DNA of 64,000 nt from Pseudarthrobacter cellobiosi. Its GTDB lineage: Bacteria > Actinomycetota > Actinomycetes > Actinomycetales > Micrococcaceae. A program made the translations under genes and the position numbers. Under the pieces are notes generated by a model. That model had not been told where the DNA came from, ran no database searches, and saw only the letters and a list, made by a program, of their open reading frames with translations. The number at the start of each line of letters is the position of its first letter. Within the stretch, counting starts at the first letter, position 1. Shown piece by piece: positions 43,219 to 52,738 of this stretch. The DNA lies in NCBI RefSeq assembly GCF_023913755.1, contig NZ_JAMXBJ010000042.1, positions 81,756-145,755 of the forward strand, in the 5' to 3' direction.

Positions 43219-44787
43219 TTAGTGGGTGCTGACGATGGCGATGGGCTCGCCGTCGACGTCGTCGAACTGCTGCGTGCGATCCGCAATCAGGTAGTACACC
43301 ACTGCCGCGATGCCTGCTGCGAAGAACCAGGAGAACGGGGCGGCTCCCTCGAAGGCCGGGACAAAAGCGATCACGAGGGCGACGGTGGCAGCCGGTATCA
43401 GTGCCATGATCGCTTTGGGGTTGTAACCCTTTTTGTAGTAGTAGGCTCCCGTGGGTGACTCGATGTAGAGCTCCGGCACGTTGACCTTGCCGCGGCGAAG
43501 CAGCCAGTAGTCTGCCATGACCACGCCGAACAGCGGCCCCAGCAGCGCGCCCAGTCCGCCGAGGAAGTACACAATGACCAGGGGGTTGTTGTAGAGGTTC
43601 CATGGAAGGATGATGAGGCCGATCGTACCGCTGACCCAGGCCGCCTTGCGGAAGTTCAGGTGCTTGGGGAACAGGTTCGTCAGTGCATAGACGGGGGCCA
43701 CGAAGTTGGCCATCAGGTTCACGGCGATGGTCAGGATCAGCAGGGCCAGGCAGGCCAGGACAAGGAAGAGCGTGTTCGGGATGGTCTGGACGATGTCCGA
43801 GGGGCTCTCGATGATCTTGCCGCTGATTTTGAACTGGCCGCCTGCCATGACGACCACGATGGCACCGAAGACGAGCATGTTGATGGGGATGCCCCAGAAG
43901 TTTCCGCGGACCACGGCCTTTTTGGAGACCGCCGAGCGGGTGAAGTCGCAGAAGTTCAGGACGAAGGTTCCGTAGATGGAGACCCACAGTGCGCCGCCGG
44001 CAAAGATGGTGCGCCACATGTCGGCGCCTTCGAGCGCATTGTCCGGTGCCCAGGCGATGGAGCCGCCGGCTTCCGCGAAGATCCAGATGGCGATGGCAGC
44101 CATGGTCACCAGGATGATGGGCCCGGCGAAGGCCTCATACTTGCGGATCATTTCCATGCCGAAACTGACGATGACCAGCTGGACGATCCACAGTGCAACG
44201 AAGGCAATCCAGCCGAGTGTGGACAGGCCCATGATGGAGTTGCCATCCAGCTCCTTGAGGGAGGGCACCATGGCCACGAGCATTACGCGGAGGACCACCG
44301 AGGCCAGGTACGTCTGGATCCCAAACCAGGCGATGGCGACGGCGCCGCGGAGCAGGCTGGAGATCTGGGCACCGCGGATACCGAAGCTGATCCGGCTCAT
44401 GACAGGGAACGGTACACCGGTCTTGACCCCCATGAAGCCGGAGAAGTTGAGCAGGGCAAAGAGCAGTACGGCTCCGATGCCCAAGGCAAGGAGGATCTGC
44501 CAGCCTCCAAGCCCAAGGGCGAAGAGGCCGATGGCGAAGGCATAGTTGCCGAGGCTGTGGACGTCGTTGGCCCAGAGCGTGAAGATGCTATAGCCGGTCC
44601 ACCGGCGGCCTTCACGCTTGGTGGGGGCAAGGTCTACGTTGTACAAGGTGGGGCTGATGGCCTGGCCTGAGACGGCGGTGGCTGAATCACAAAGCGCGTC
44701 GACACCCATAGAGGGGTGGGCCGCTTTGCCCAAGTCAACTGCTGTCTCGGGTTCCGAGTCGACGTCGGTCAACGGTGGTTTTTGCAT
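43219..44787 (-). CDS. NCS1-family nucleobase/allantoin:cation symporter
   Basis: 522 residues with twelve helices. NCS1 landmarks: NVDLAPTKREGRRWTGYSIF near the N-terminus, FTLWANDVHSLGNYAFAIGL, GVKTGVPFPVMSRISFGIRG, and INVPELYIESPTGAYYYKKG in the last third. NCS1 permeases import allantoin, hydantoins, cytosine or purines with Na+ or H+. The neighbouring racemase argues for a ureide such as allantoin. Start ATG 44787; an IclR-type operator lies at 44873-44887, so the permease-racemase-SDR unit is likely part of the purine regulon. Confidence 0.92.
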   Translation of the reverse strand: MQKPPLTDVDSEPETAVDLGKAAHPSMGVDALCDSATAVSGQAISPTLYNVDLAPTKREGRRWTGYSIFTLWANDVHSLGNYAFAIGLFALGLGGWQILLALGIGAVLLFALLNFSGFMGVKTGVPFPVMSRISFGIRGAQISSLLRGAVAIAWFGIQTYLASVVLRVMLVAMVPSLKELDGNSIMGLSTLGWIAFVALWIVQLVIVSFGMEMIRKYEAFAGPIILVTMAAIAIWIFAEAGGSIAWAPDNALEGADMWRTIFAGGALWVSIYGTFVLNFCDFTRSAVSKKAVVRGNFWGIPINMLVFGAIVVVMAGGQFKISGKIIESPSDIVQTIPNTLFLVLACLALLILTIAVNLMANFVAPVYALTNLFPKHLNFRKAAWVSGTIGLIILPWNLYNNPLVIVYFLGGLGALLGPLFGVVMADYWLLRRGKVNVPELYIESPTGAYYYKKGYNPKAIMALIPAATVALVIAFVPAFEGAAPFSWFFAAGIAAVVYYLIADRTQQFDDVDGEPIAIVSTH

Positions 44788-44872
44788 CGTTATCTCACTT
44801 CTTGAAGAGGTCGTCCATGCATTCCGCAGTGGGATTCGCGCCGGAAACTACCGGCAGGAGCGTCATTGCAAT

Positions 44873-44887
44873 TTCCATAATGCGGAA
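44873..44887. promoter_or_regulatory. IclR-type operator before the NCS1 permease
   Basis: TTCCATAATGCGGAA, 86 bp before the permease start and in the gap shared with the 3' end of xdhA. The best-formed member of the set: TTCC-N7-GGAA, and one mismatch from the site before uraD. Confidence 0.65.
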
Positions 44888-44984
44888 GATGGGTATCGAG
44901 TAGTGAAATAACGGTATGACCTAGGTCACGCATCAGTCAAGGGGTCGCCGAATCACGCCCGGTCACAAACGGTCAGCAATGGTG

Positions 44985-47849
44985 TCAGCGGGACCGAACT
45001 GGACCTCCTTCCTTCAAACCCATATAGATCTTGTCTCGGCCGATCGGCAGCTCCGCGAACCGGACCCCCGTGGCGTTCCGGATCGCATTGGCCAGGGCCG
45101 GGGCCACCGGGTTGAACGGGCTTTCGCTCATGGACTTCGCCCCGAGCGGGCCCACCTGGTCGTTGGTGGAGGCGAAGTAGACCTCGCTGCGCGGCACGTC
45201 CGCGAAGGACGGGATGTGGTACTGCCGCAGGATGTCCGTGGTGACCCGGCCGGCGTCGTCCACCCGGACCTCCTCATACAGTGCAGCGCCCAGCGCCTGC
45301 GCGATGCCTCCCTCGATCTGGCCGCGGCACTGCCGCGGGTTGACCACCACGCCGGCGTCGGCTGCCTGCACGCTCTGCAGGATCCGTAGCTCCCCCGTGC
45401 CGGTGTTGACCGCCACCCGGAACCCGTGGACGTTGAACGCGACCGATCGCGGGGTCCCGTCCCAGTTGCCCTCGACGGCGAGCTGCACGCCCTGGTGCCG
45501 CGCGGCGTCGTGGATGTCTGCGAGCGGAACCCGCCGTCCGGCACAGTCCACGCCGCCGTCGTCGAGCACGCACTCGGTCTCCGGAACACCGGTAAGCGCC
45601 GCGGCGACGGTGACGATCCGTGAGGCCAGCTCGGTAGCCGCCATCAGGGTGGCCTTGCCGGCCACCACCGTCCCGGCCGAACCGAACGCACCGGTGTCGT
45701 GCTCCACCAGGTCGGTATCGGACTGCCGCACGGCCACCTTGCCCGCTGTGGTGGCGAGCGCCGTCGCGGCCAGCTGCGCGTGCACCGTGGTGGTGCCGTT
45801 GCCGAATTCGGCGGTCCCGACGTCGGCCGCGAACGTGCCGTCCGGGAGCAGGCTCACGCGGGTGTGGGCGAAGTGGCCGCGGGGCGGGACGGTGTCGATC
45901 ATGGACAGCGCGGAACCTTCGCCGGTGACCCAGTCCGGACCGAGGTCGTCGAGGCCGGCGTCGCGGTAGCGCTGTTTGCCGCGGTCCAGGGCATCACGCA
46001 CCAGGGAGATGCACTGGTCCAGGCCGTAGCTGCCGTAGTGGACGTCCTCCTCGGGCTCGGGGTTGGTGGAGAGCATGTCATCGCCTTCGCGCACCATGTT
46101 CCGGCGCCGGAATTCCAGGGGATCCATGCCGATGCCAACAGCCAGCTCATCGATGGCCGACTCAATCGCGAAGATCACCTGGCTGAGCCCGTAGCCGCGG
46201 AAGGCCCCGGCCGGCACGGTGTCGGTGTAGACGGCATGCGCGTCCACTTTCTTGTTGGCGCACTTGTACACGGCCAGCGATTCGCCGCAGCCGTGGAACA
46301 TCACGCCGGGGGCGTGGTTGCCGTAGGCGCCGGTGTTGGTGACCACGTCCAGCTGCAGGGCGGTGAGGAGCCCGTCCTTGCTGGCGCCCGCCTTGAGTTT
46401 GATGGTGAAGGGGTGCCGAGTGGTGGTAGCGGTGAACTGCTCCGTGCGCGTGAACTCCACCTGCACGGGCCGGCGCAGCGTGAGCGTTGCGAGGGCAACG
46501 AGGTCCTCGGTGAGCACTTCCTGCTTGCCGCCGAAGCCGCCGCCCACGCGGCCGGCCAACACGCGGATCCGGTCCTCCGACAGATCGAACACGCGGCCCA
46601 GCGTGCGCCTGACCAGGAACGGGACCTGGCTGGAGGTCCGGACGACCAGGCGGTCTTCGTCGTCGAGCCAGGCGATGGAGGAGTGCGTTTCCAGGGCGAC
46701 GTGCTGCACGCGCTGCGTCCGGTAGGTGTGCTCGTGGACGAAGTCGGCAGCGGCGAAACCGTCCGCCACGCTGCCCAGTTCCGAGTGCAGCTCGGCCACC
46801 ACGTTCTGCCGCGGGCGCGAGATCCTGGCCTTCACCGCGTCCTTGTCCCCGTGCAGGGCCGGAGCGCCGGGAAGCATGGCGTCCTGCGGGCTGAAGACGG
46901 TGTCCAGCACCTCGTATTCCACGTGCAGGGCGCGGGCCCCGGCCTCGGCTGCACCCACCGATTCGGCCACGACGGCGGCCACGCGCTGGCCGATGAACCG
47001 CACCACGTCATCGAGGACGCGGGTGTCGTCGGGATCGTCCGTGTAGAGCTCGTGCTGGGCGGTGGAGAAGTGCTGCGCCGGGGCGTCCTCGTGGGTGAAG
47101 ACCGCGACGACGCCGGGCACCTGGAGCGCGGCCGTCCGGTCGATGGAGACAATCCGGGCGTGCGCGTGGGGTGAGCGCAGCAGCTTCAGGTGCAGCAGGC
47201 CTTCTAGCTCGTCGGCGGGGACATCGAGTGTGTAGCGGGCGGTGCCGGTGACGACGGCGAGGCCCGCCGGGGCGGGCACGTTGTCGCCGAGCTGCCCCGC
47301 CCGGGCTGCCGTGGTGCCGGCGGCGGTGGTTCCGGCGGCGGTGGTTCCGGCGGCGGTGGTTCCGGCCGCGGAAGCCGGACGGGCCGCGCCAGCTGCCGCG
47401 CCGCCGTCGTGATTGTGCTTGTCGCGGGTCCCGCACACTGCGTCCGCGATGGAACGGTAGCCGGTGCAGCGGCAGAGGTTGCCTTTGAGGCTGCGGGGCA
47501 GGTTGGACTTCTGTTCGTCGTCGAAGGTGGCTGCGGTCATCATCATGCCGGCGGTGCAGAAGCCGCATTGGAAGCCCTGTTCGGCCAGGAACTGCTCCTG
47601 CACGGGGTGCAGTGCACCGCCCTGGGCGAGGCCTTCGATGGTGGTGACGGCCTTGCCGTCGGCGCGGACGGCCGGGTAGATGCAGCTGTGTACGGGGGTG
47701 CCATTCACGTGGACGGTGCAGGCACCGCAGTCGCCGCCGTCGCAGCCCTTTTTGACCCCGAAGGTGCCCTGTTCGCGCAGGAACGTGCGCAGGCACTGGC
47801 CGGGGCGGGGTGTGGCCGGGGTGGCGGTGCCGTTGATTTCGATTGCCAT
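44985..47849 (-). CDS. xdhA: Xanthine dehydrogenase, fused Fe-S and molybdopterin subunits
   Basis: Oxidises hypoxanthine and xanthine to urate. 954 residues. Residues 1-140 are a complete two-cluster ferredoxin subunit: C36, C41, C44, C56, then C95, C98, C126 and C128 ([15 protein letters not shown]). A low-complexity linker (about 145-185) has four AAGTT repeats. From about 190 the Moco subunit follows, with [21 protein letters not shown] and the C-terminal [16 protein letters not shown] carrying the catalytic glutamate. Normally these are separate or arranged Fe-S/FAD/Moco; here FAD is separate. Start ATG 47849, 2 bp after xdhB. Confidence 0.92.
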   Translation of the reverse strand: MAIEINGTATPATPRPGQCLRTFLREQGTFGVKKGCDGGDCGACTVHVNGTPVHSCIYPAVRADGKAVTTIEGLAQGGALHPVQEQFLAEQGFQCGFCTAGMMMTAATFDDEQKSNLPRSLKGNLCRCTGYRSIADAVCGTRDKHNHDGGAAAGAARPASAAGTTAAGTTAAGTTAAGTTAARAGQLGDNVPAPAGLAVVTGTARYTLDVPADELEGLLHLKLLRSPHAHARIVSIDRTAALQVPGVVAVFTHEDAPAQHFSTAQHELYTDDPDDTRVLDDVVRFIGQRVAAVVAESVGAAEAGARALHVEYEVLDTVFSPQDAMLPGAPALHGDKDAVKARISRPRQNVVAELHSELGSVADGFAAADFVHEHTYRTQRVQHVALETHSSIAWLDDEDRLVVRTSSQVPFLVRRTLGRVFDLSEDRIRVLAGRVGGGFGGKQEVLTEDLVALATLTLRRPVQVEFTRTEQFTATTTRHPFTIKLKAGASKDGLLTALQLDVVTNTGAYGNHAPGVMFHGCGESLAVYKCANKKVDAHAVYTDTVPAGAFRGYGLSQVIFAIESAIDELAVGIGMDPLEFRRRNMVREGDDMLSTNPEPEEDVHYGSYGLDQCISLVRDALDRGKQRYRDAGLDDLGPDWVTGEGSALSMIDTVPPRGHFAHTRVSLLPDGTFAADVGTAEFGNGTTTVHAQLAATALATTAGKVAVRQSDTDLVEHDTGAFGSAGTVVAGKATLMAATELASRIVTVAAALTGVPETECVLDDGGVDCAGRRVPLADIHDAARHQGVQLAVEGNWDGTPRSVAFNVHGFRVAVNTGTGELRILQSVQAADAGVVVNPRQCRGQIEGGIAQALGAALYEEVRVDDAGRVTTDILRQYHIPSFADVPRSEVYFASTNDQVGPLGAKSMSESPFNPVAPALANAIRNATGVRFAELPIGRDKIYMGLKEGGPVRSR
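47311..47370 (-). repeat. 15-bp tandem repeat in the xdhA linker
   Basis: Four head-to-tail copies of the unit GTGGTTCCGGCGGCG, the first and last with one or two changes. They encode the AAGTT repeats between the Fe-S and Moco domains. The unit is a multiple of three, so copy-number change would alter linker length without breaking the frame. Confidence 0.85.
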
Positions 47850-47851
47850 GC

Positions 47852-48787
47852 TCAGGCCTCCTTCTGCTGCTTGTTCTGTGTTGTTTCGGGTTGCGCGCTT
47901 GGCTGCGGCGACAAGGCGTGCGGCTGGCCGGTCCAGAAATCTCCCGACACGGTGAGCCGTTCTTCCAGCAGTTCCGCACGGATCTCCTCGGCGAGCCGGA
48001 GGGTCATGTCCCGGCGCCATTCGGGCAGCCCGTGGATGTCATCGTGGTACAGCTCCGCCGGGATGGCCTTCCCGACGGCGGCCGCCAGGGCCGCGGGGCC
48101 GGCCATCTTGGCGGCGGCGAACCGCAGCTGCACGGGGCGTTTGGTCGCGGCGGTGACGGTGATGACCAGGCCGCCGTCGGCGTCGCGCCGTCCGATCAGC
48201 AGCACCCCGGAACGGCCGAGGTTGCTGAGCGAAAGCCGCCGGAAGGCCACTTTCGAGGACAGGGCCGACGCCGGCAGGTGGATGCTGCGCAGGAGCTCCC
48301 CGGGTGCCAGGCTGTTTTGCCCGTCCCCGGTGATGAACGTGGCCACCGGGACCGTGCGGCTGCTGCCGCCGGGGCCGAGGATGGTGGCGGTGGCGTCCAG
48401 CCCGGCGCAGAGCGAGATCATGGGCCCGGCCGGCAGCGAGGTGCACAGGTTGCCGCCCACCGTGGACATGTTCCAGATCTTGAAGGATGCCACGAAGGAG
48501 TCGCAGCACGGCCGGAACAAGTCCAGGCCCGGCCACTTCCTGCCGGCGACGGCCTCCGAATCCGGCAGTGCGTAGAGCTCCGCGACGGTGCATGTCGCGG
48601 CCAGCTCGATCCCGGCGTCGCTCACGGTTACGGCCGGCCAACCCGCTTCGCCCAGGTCCAGCAGCCGCTTCAAAACAGTACTCCCGTAGGAGAACAGGAC
48701 CGTGCCACCGGCCAGCCAGGCATCGCCGTCGCGCCAGTCGGCGGGGTCCGTCGTGGGGACGACGGCCTCGATGGTGTTCATGTCCAT
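47852..48787 (-). CDS. xdhB: Xanthine dehydrogenase FAD-binding subunit
   Basis: 311 residues. FAD motifs: [13 protein letters not shown] (replacing the usual LAGGTDL), [17 protein letters not shown] and [11 protein letters not shown]. The C-terminal CO dehydrogenase flavoprotein domain includes [17 protein letters not shown]. It passes electrons from the Fe-S clusters to NAD+. Start ATG 48787 behind AGGAGAA; it overlaps the end of xdhC by 10 bp, and its stop is 2 bp before xdhA. The last 30 residues are a Gln-rich tail. Confidence 0.9.
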   Translation of the reverse strand: MDMNTIEAVVPTTDPADWRDGDAWLAGGTVLFSYGSTVLKRLLDLGEAGWPAVTVSDAGIELAATCTVAELYALPDSEAVAGRKWPGLDLFRPCCDSFVASFKIWNMSTVGGNLCTSLPAGPMISLCAGLDATATILGPGGSSRTVPVATFITGDGQNSLAPGELLRSIHLPASALSSKVAFRRLSLSNLGRSGVLLIGRRDADGGLVITVTAATKRPVQLRFAAAKMAGPAALAAAVGKAIPAELYHDDIHGLPEWRRDMTLRLAEEIRAELLEERLTVSGDFWTGQPHALSPQPSAQPETTQNKQQKEA

Positions 48788-50043
48788 GGGTTCTCCTGGC
48801 GGGCTTCGTGCGTGCGGGGTGTCGATGTGGGGTGGATGGGGCCGCTGCCGTCCTTGAGCGAGGATGCCTTGAGCGGCGCCGGCGTGGTGCTGCCTCGTCC
48901 GGCCCGGCCACGGGAGGCGATGATCTCGGCCGTAATGGACACCGCGACCTCGGCAGGCGTGACAGCCCCAAGGTCGAGTCCGATGGGCGAATGCAGCCGC
49001 TCCAGTGCCTCGGCCGGCGTGCCGTACGCGAGCAGCGCGTCGATGCGCTGGCGGTGGCTTCGCCGCGAACCCATTGCGCCCACATAGGCGAGGCCCAGGC
49101 CGAGCGCGGTTTCCAGCAGCGGGATGTCGAACTTGGGGTCGTGGGTCAGCACGCACACCACGGTGCGGCCGTCCACCCGGCCTGCGGCTGCTTCTGCGGC
49201 AAGGTAGCGGTGCGGCCAGTCCGTGACCACCTGGTTGGCGGCGAGGAAGCGGCTTTGCCGGGAGAACGCGGGGCGGGCGTCGCAGAGCGTGACGTCGTAG
49301 CCGAGGAGCTTCCCGGCCGGGAGCAGCGCGGCGCCGAAGTCGTTGGCGCCGAAAATGAGCATACGCGCGGCGGGGAGCCGGCTTTCCACAAACAGCGTGA
49401 TGGGTTCGGGCTGTGTCGCCTCCGAGCCGCCGGTGCAGCCGGCGGGAGGTGCAAGCCGGATAAGGCCCGCGCGGCCGCCTTGGAGCAGTGGTTCGAGTTG
49501 GGCTGCCGCCGCAAAAACAGTAGCGGGATGGTCGCCCACCAGCATTGCGAGTTCCGGCGACTCCATGGCGCGGAACCTCACAGGATCGTCGACGACCACC
49601 ACGCCTCCGCCGGCATCGAGCCTGCGGATCAGTGCCAGGGCGGCAAGCCCCCGGGCTGCGGGGCCTTCGGCCACGTTGCGGCCAGCGTCACCAAAACCGC
49701 GCAATACAGATAGTTCAGGGGAGCCAACACCGAGCGGCTGGATGTGTACTTCCAGTTCTCCTCCACAGGAGAGTCCGACGGCGAACGCGTCCTCGGCACT
49801 GTAGCCGAACGACTCAAGGCGGATGCCGCCGTCGCGCATGGCCTCAAGGGCGGCGTCCACCACGGCGCCCTCCACGCAGCCGCCGGAGAGACTGCCGAGG
49901 ACGTCCCCGTGTTCCGACACAAGCATGGAGGTGCCGAGCGGCCGGGGCACGGAGCCTCCCGCGGCCACGATGGTGGCGACGGCGCAACGCTGGCCGGAGA
50001 CCGCGGGCCGCCAGCCTCCCAGTGAAGGTATTAGGTCCAGCAT
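48778..50043 (-). CDS. xdhC: XdhC-type molybdenum cofactor chaperone
   Basis: 421 residues with both family domains. The N-terminal XdhC/CoxI domain has ATIVAAGGSVPRPLGTSML, GSLSGGCVEGAVVDAA and GLSCGGELEVHIQPL (with conserved cysteines). The C-terminal Rossmann domain has RMLIFGANDFGAALLPAGKL, CVLTHDPKFDIPLL and AYVGAMGSRRSHRQRI. XdhC binds and sulfurates the molybdenum cofactor before inserting it into xanthine dehydrogenase. First gene of the xdhC-xdhB-xdhA operon; start ATG 50043 behind AAAGGAC. Confidence 0.93.
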   Translation of the reverse strand: MLDLIPSLGGWRPAVSGQRCAVATIVAAGGSVPRPLGTSMLVSEHGDVLGSLSGGCVEGAVVDAALEAMRDGGIRLESFGYSAEDAFAVGLSCGGELEVHIQPLGVGSPELSVLRGFGDAGRNVAEGPAARGLAALALIRRLDAGGGVVVVDDPVRFRAMESPELAMLVGDHPATVFAAAAQLEPLLQGGRAGLIRLAPPAGCTGGSEATQPEPITLFVESRLPAARMLIFGANDFGAALLPAGKLLGYDVTLCDARPAFSRQSRFLAANQVVTDWPHRYLAAEAAAGRVDGRTVVCVLTHDPKFDIPLLETALGLGLAYVGAMGSRRSHRQRIDALLAYGTPAEALERLHSPIGLDLGAVTPAEVAVSITAEIIASRGRAGRGSTTPAPLKASSLKDGSGPIHPTSTPRTHEARQENPWT

Positions 50044-50163
50044 GGCAACACGTCCTTTACCACTGAGGTTCCGGACGGGAAGCCTGTCCGGAACAGTGCG
50101 CGGTCTTGCCTCATAATCTCATTCCTTGCTGGTGTAGAGGGAAAGTCAGGGGAGTTGTTTGAG

Positions 50164-50198
50164 GGGACCGGGGCGGGGCCTCTAATCCCACCCCGGTC
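50164..50198 (-). terminator. GC-rich hairpin between the purine permease and xdhC
   Basis: GGACCGGGG-C-GGG arm with CCC-A-CCCCGGTCC around a ~9-nt loop. Lies ~140 bp past the permease stop and ~120 bp before the xdhC start in the ~300-bp gap. No T-tract, so a terminator is probable but unproved. I see no operator in the rest of this gap. Confidence 0.55.
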
Positions 50199-50339
50199 CG
50201 TGACGGAGCAGCCGCACTCCACCGCCGCCCGCCGTCGTGGGTTCCGGTGCTGCGGACCACGGCGGCGGACGCCTACTCGATGCGGTGGGTGCGGATGGAC
50301 CGCGTTTGAGGCGCCCGAATGGGCGGTTACGCCGGGGGC

Positions 50340-51875
50340 CTACGCGCCCAGCAGGGCGTTGATCGGCCCGCGGGCGAAGTAGATGATGAAGCCCGCGGTG
50401 ACCACCCACATGAGCGGATGGACCTTCCTGACCCGGCCGGACGCCGCACTGATGACCGCGAAGGAGATGAATCCGACGCCGATGCCGTTGGCGATCGAGT
50501 AGGTCAGCGGCATGGTGATGATGGTCAGGAAGGCCGGCAGTGCGATCGAGAACTTGCTGAACTTGATCTCGCGGATCTGTGCCATCATCATGGCGCCCAC
50601 TACCACCAGGGCGGCAGCCGCCACTTCGAGCGGCACCACCGAGGTCAGCGGCGTAAAGAACATCGAGCCCAGGAACAGCACACCGGTGACCACGGAGGCC
50701 AGGCCAGTACGGGCACCTTCGCCGATTCCCGCGGCGGAATCGATGTAAACGGTGTTCGAAGACCCGGACGTCGCGCCACCGGCCACTGCGCCGAGGCCTT
50801 CGACGATGAAGGCCGACTTCAGCTTGGGGAAGGTGCCGTCCTTGTGTGCCACGCCAGCGCTCTTGGCGAGGCCGGTCATGGTGCCCATGGCGTCGAAGAA
50901 GTTGGTGAACACCAGGGTGAAGACCAGCATGGTGGCCGCCAGGCCGCCGATCCTTGAGAACGAGCCGAAGAGGTCGAACTGCCCCACCAGGCTGAGATCC
51001 GGGACGGAGACCAGCTGGCCAGCGAGCACGGGCACGTTGAGGTGCCAGCCACCGGGGTTGTCGGCGCTGCCGGCCCCGATGTTCATAACGGCCTCGACGA
51101 CGGCGGCGAGGACGGTGGTGGCGACGATGCCGATCAGGAGGCCGCCCTGGATCTTGCGGGCCACGAGGATGCCCATGACCAGCAGCCCGACGATGAAGAC
51201 GAGGGTGGGGATGGAGGTGATGGAGCCGTCATTGCCGAGCTGGACCGGTGGGCCGCCTTTGGTTGGGCGGACGAAACCGGAGTCGACGAAGCCGATGAAG
51301 GCGATGAACAGGCCGATGCCAACGGTGATGGCGGCCTTGAGTTCCTTGGGGACTGCCTTGAAGATCGCCGTCCGGGCACCCGTGGCGCCGAAGAGGACAA
51401 TCAGGATGCCGTTGATGACAACCAGGCCCATGGCTTCGGGCCAGGTGACGTCCTGGATGACGGCCACGGCCAGGAACGAGTTGATGCCCAGGCCCGCCGC
51501 GAGCCCGAACGGCAGGTTGGCGACGAGGCCGAACACAATGGTCATGACGCCGGCGGTGAGTCCGGTGACGGCGCCCACCTGTGCTGCCGGGAGCCAGCCG
51601 CCGGCGACGTCGGTGGGGGCGTTCTCGGCCGAGAAACCGCCCAGGATCAGCGGGTTGAGGATCACGATGTAGGCCATCGTGAAGAACGTGACAATGCCGC
51701 CGCGGAATTCGCGGGCCAGCGTGGAGCCACGCTTGGTGATCTGGAAGAAACCATCCAGAAGGGATTTCGACGCCGGGGGCCGGGGTGCCGCTGTGTGCCC
51801 TGCGCCTGCGGGCGCAGCCTGCTCTTCAGCTGCCGGTCGCATTTCTGCGGGGTCCAGGATTGTCATGTCAGCCAC
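50340..51875 (-). CDS. AzgA-like (NCS2) purine permease
   Basis: 511 residues, 13-14 helices. Typical AzgA/PbuG blocks: REFRGGIVTFFTMAYIVILN at helix 1, NLPFGLAAGLGINSFLAV, then NGILIVLFGATGARTAIFKA, and the second half with FTNFFDAMGTMTGLAKSAG and GAVAGGATSGSSNTVYIDSA. These carry guanine, hypoxanthine or adenine with H+. Translated from GTG 51875 or ATG 51866, 5 bp after the guanine deaminase stop, so the pair imports guanine and deaminates it to xanthine. The first ~35 residues are Ala/Pro-rich and cytoplasmic. Confidence 0.93.
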   Translation of the reverse strand: MADMTILDPAEMRPAAEEQAAPAGAGHTAAPRPPASKSLLDGFFQITKRGSTLAREFRGGIVTFFTMAYIVILNPLILGGFSAENAPTDVAGGWLPAAQVGAVTGLTAGVMTIVFGLVANLPFGLAAGLGINSFLAVAVIQDVTWPEAMGLVVINGILIVLFGATGARTAIFKAVPKELKAAITVGIGLFIAFIGFVDSGFVRPTKGGPPVQLGNDGSITSIPTLVFIVGLLVMGILVARKIQGGLLIGIVATTVLAAVVEAVMNIGAGSADNPGGWHLNVPVLAGQLVSVPDLSLVGQFDLFGSFSRIGGLAATMLVFTLVFTNFFDAMGTMTGLAKSAGVAHKDGTFPKLKSAFIVEGLGAVAGGATSGSSNTVYIDSAAGIGEGARTGLASVVTGVLFLGSMFFTPLTSVVPLEVAAAALVVVGAMMMAQIREIKFSKFSIALPAFLTIITMPLTYSIANGIGVGFISFAVISAASGRVRKVHPLMWVVTAGFIIYFARGPINALLGA

Positions 51876-51880
51876 CGGCC

Positions 51881-52375
51881 CTAGTAGTCAATCCTGGAAT
51901 CGAGCGTGTTCCAGGTGTTGAACGGTTCCAGGATGGCGGGGGCCTGGGGGTCGCCCAGTTCCAGCTTGGCGACGGGCATCAGTACATCCCGGTCCTCGTT
52001 CTCGAAGTACTCGTAGAAGACCGCGTCGTCGAAGCCCACGGAGGCGGCGTCGTGCCGGTCTGCGGCGAAGACCACGTTGCCGATCCGGGCCCAGAGGGCC
52101 GAGGCCAGGCACATGGGGCAGGGCTCGCAGCTCGTGTAGAGGGTGGCTCCGCTGAGATCGAAGGTGCCGAGTTCGCGGCAGGCATTGCGGATGGCGGTGA
52201 CCTCGGCGTGGGCCGTGGGGTCGTTTGTGGCGGTGACCCGGTTGACGCCTTCGAAGGCGTGGCCATCTGCGGTGACAACGACGGCGCCGAACGGGCCGCC
52301 GCTGTTCAGGACGTTGGCTGTTGCCAGGTTTATGGATGCGGCCAGGAAATGTTCGGCCGTGACGGTTGTGCTCAT
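51881..52375 (-). CDS. guaD: Guanine deaminase (cytidine-deaminase fold)
   Basis: 164 residues of the CMP/dCMP deaminase zinc superfamily. Zinc and proton-shuttle site: PTAHAEVTAIRNACRELGTF (HAE) and SCEPCPMCLASALWARIG (PCxxC). The C-terminal FENEDRDVLMPVAKLELGD and FNTWNTLDSRIDY match guanine deaminases of the B. subtilis GuaD type, not tRNA adenosine deaminase. Converts guanine to xanthine, the xanthine dehydrogenase substrate. First gene of the guaD-permease operon and divergent from the 8-oxoguanine deaminase. Confidence 0.9.
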   Translation of the reverse strand: MSTTVTAEHFLAASINLATANVLNSGGPFGAVVVTADGHAFEGVNRVTATNDPTAHAEVTAIRNACRELGTFDLSGATLYTSCEPCPMCLASALWARIGNVVFAADRHDAASVGFDDAVFYEYFENEDRDVLMPVAKLELGDPQAPAILEPFNTWNTLDSRIDY

Positions 52376-52738
52376 TTTGCGACTTCCTTAGTGGCAAGGA
52401 AGCCCAGTAACCCTGAGACGGGGACGCGCCAGTGATATGGCTACCAGGCTTCAGCATGTGCTTTTGAAGGTTCGCCTGGTAGATAGCTTCCCGGAGTCCG
52501 GGTGCCCGCCTTTGGCAAGATCGAGATTAGCACCGGACCTGTGATCAGCACCATAGTTTCTGGAAACTTAATTTCGTGATGTGAAATTCAGGTTTCAAGC
52601 GGGTCACATTGACGCGCTTCCGCGTGCGTCCTACACTGATTGCCACCGGCTACCCATGGGCAACCGGCATCCTGGATCAGCAGACAGGGCATCACTGAGC
52701 TGGAACGCATTTGTTGCCGACCAGACAAGGAGCCATCC
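52376..52738. promoter_or_regulatory. Divergent control region with two palindromes
   Basis: 363 bp without a gene between guaD (-) and the 8-oxoguanine deaminase (+). It holds a perfect 14-bp palindrome AGTTTCTGGAAACT (52555-52568) and, 3 bp further, TTTCGTGATGTGAAA (52572-52586), which is a looser relative of the TTCCATAATGCGGAA operator. The AT-rich stretch around them contrasts with the GC-rich surroundings and is where promoters should lie. Confidence 0.6.

Noticed and set aside
47311..47370. CRISPR-like repeat array
   Set aside because: The 15-bp units are contiguous without spacers and are in frame inside xdhA; they are a coding tandem repeat.
50182..50409. Short frames in the xdhC-permease gap
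   Set aside because: No ribosome-binding sites or recognisable domains; the gap has a terminator-like hairpin instead.
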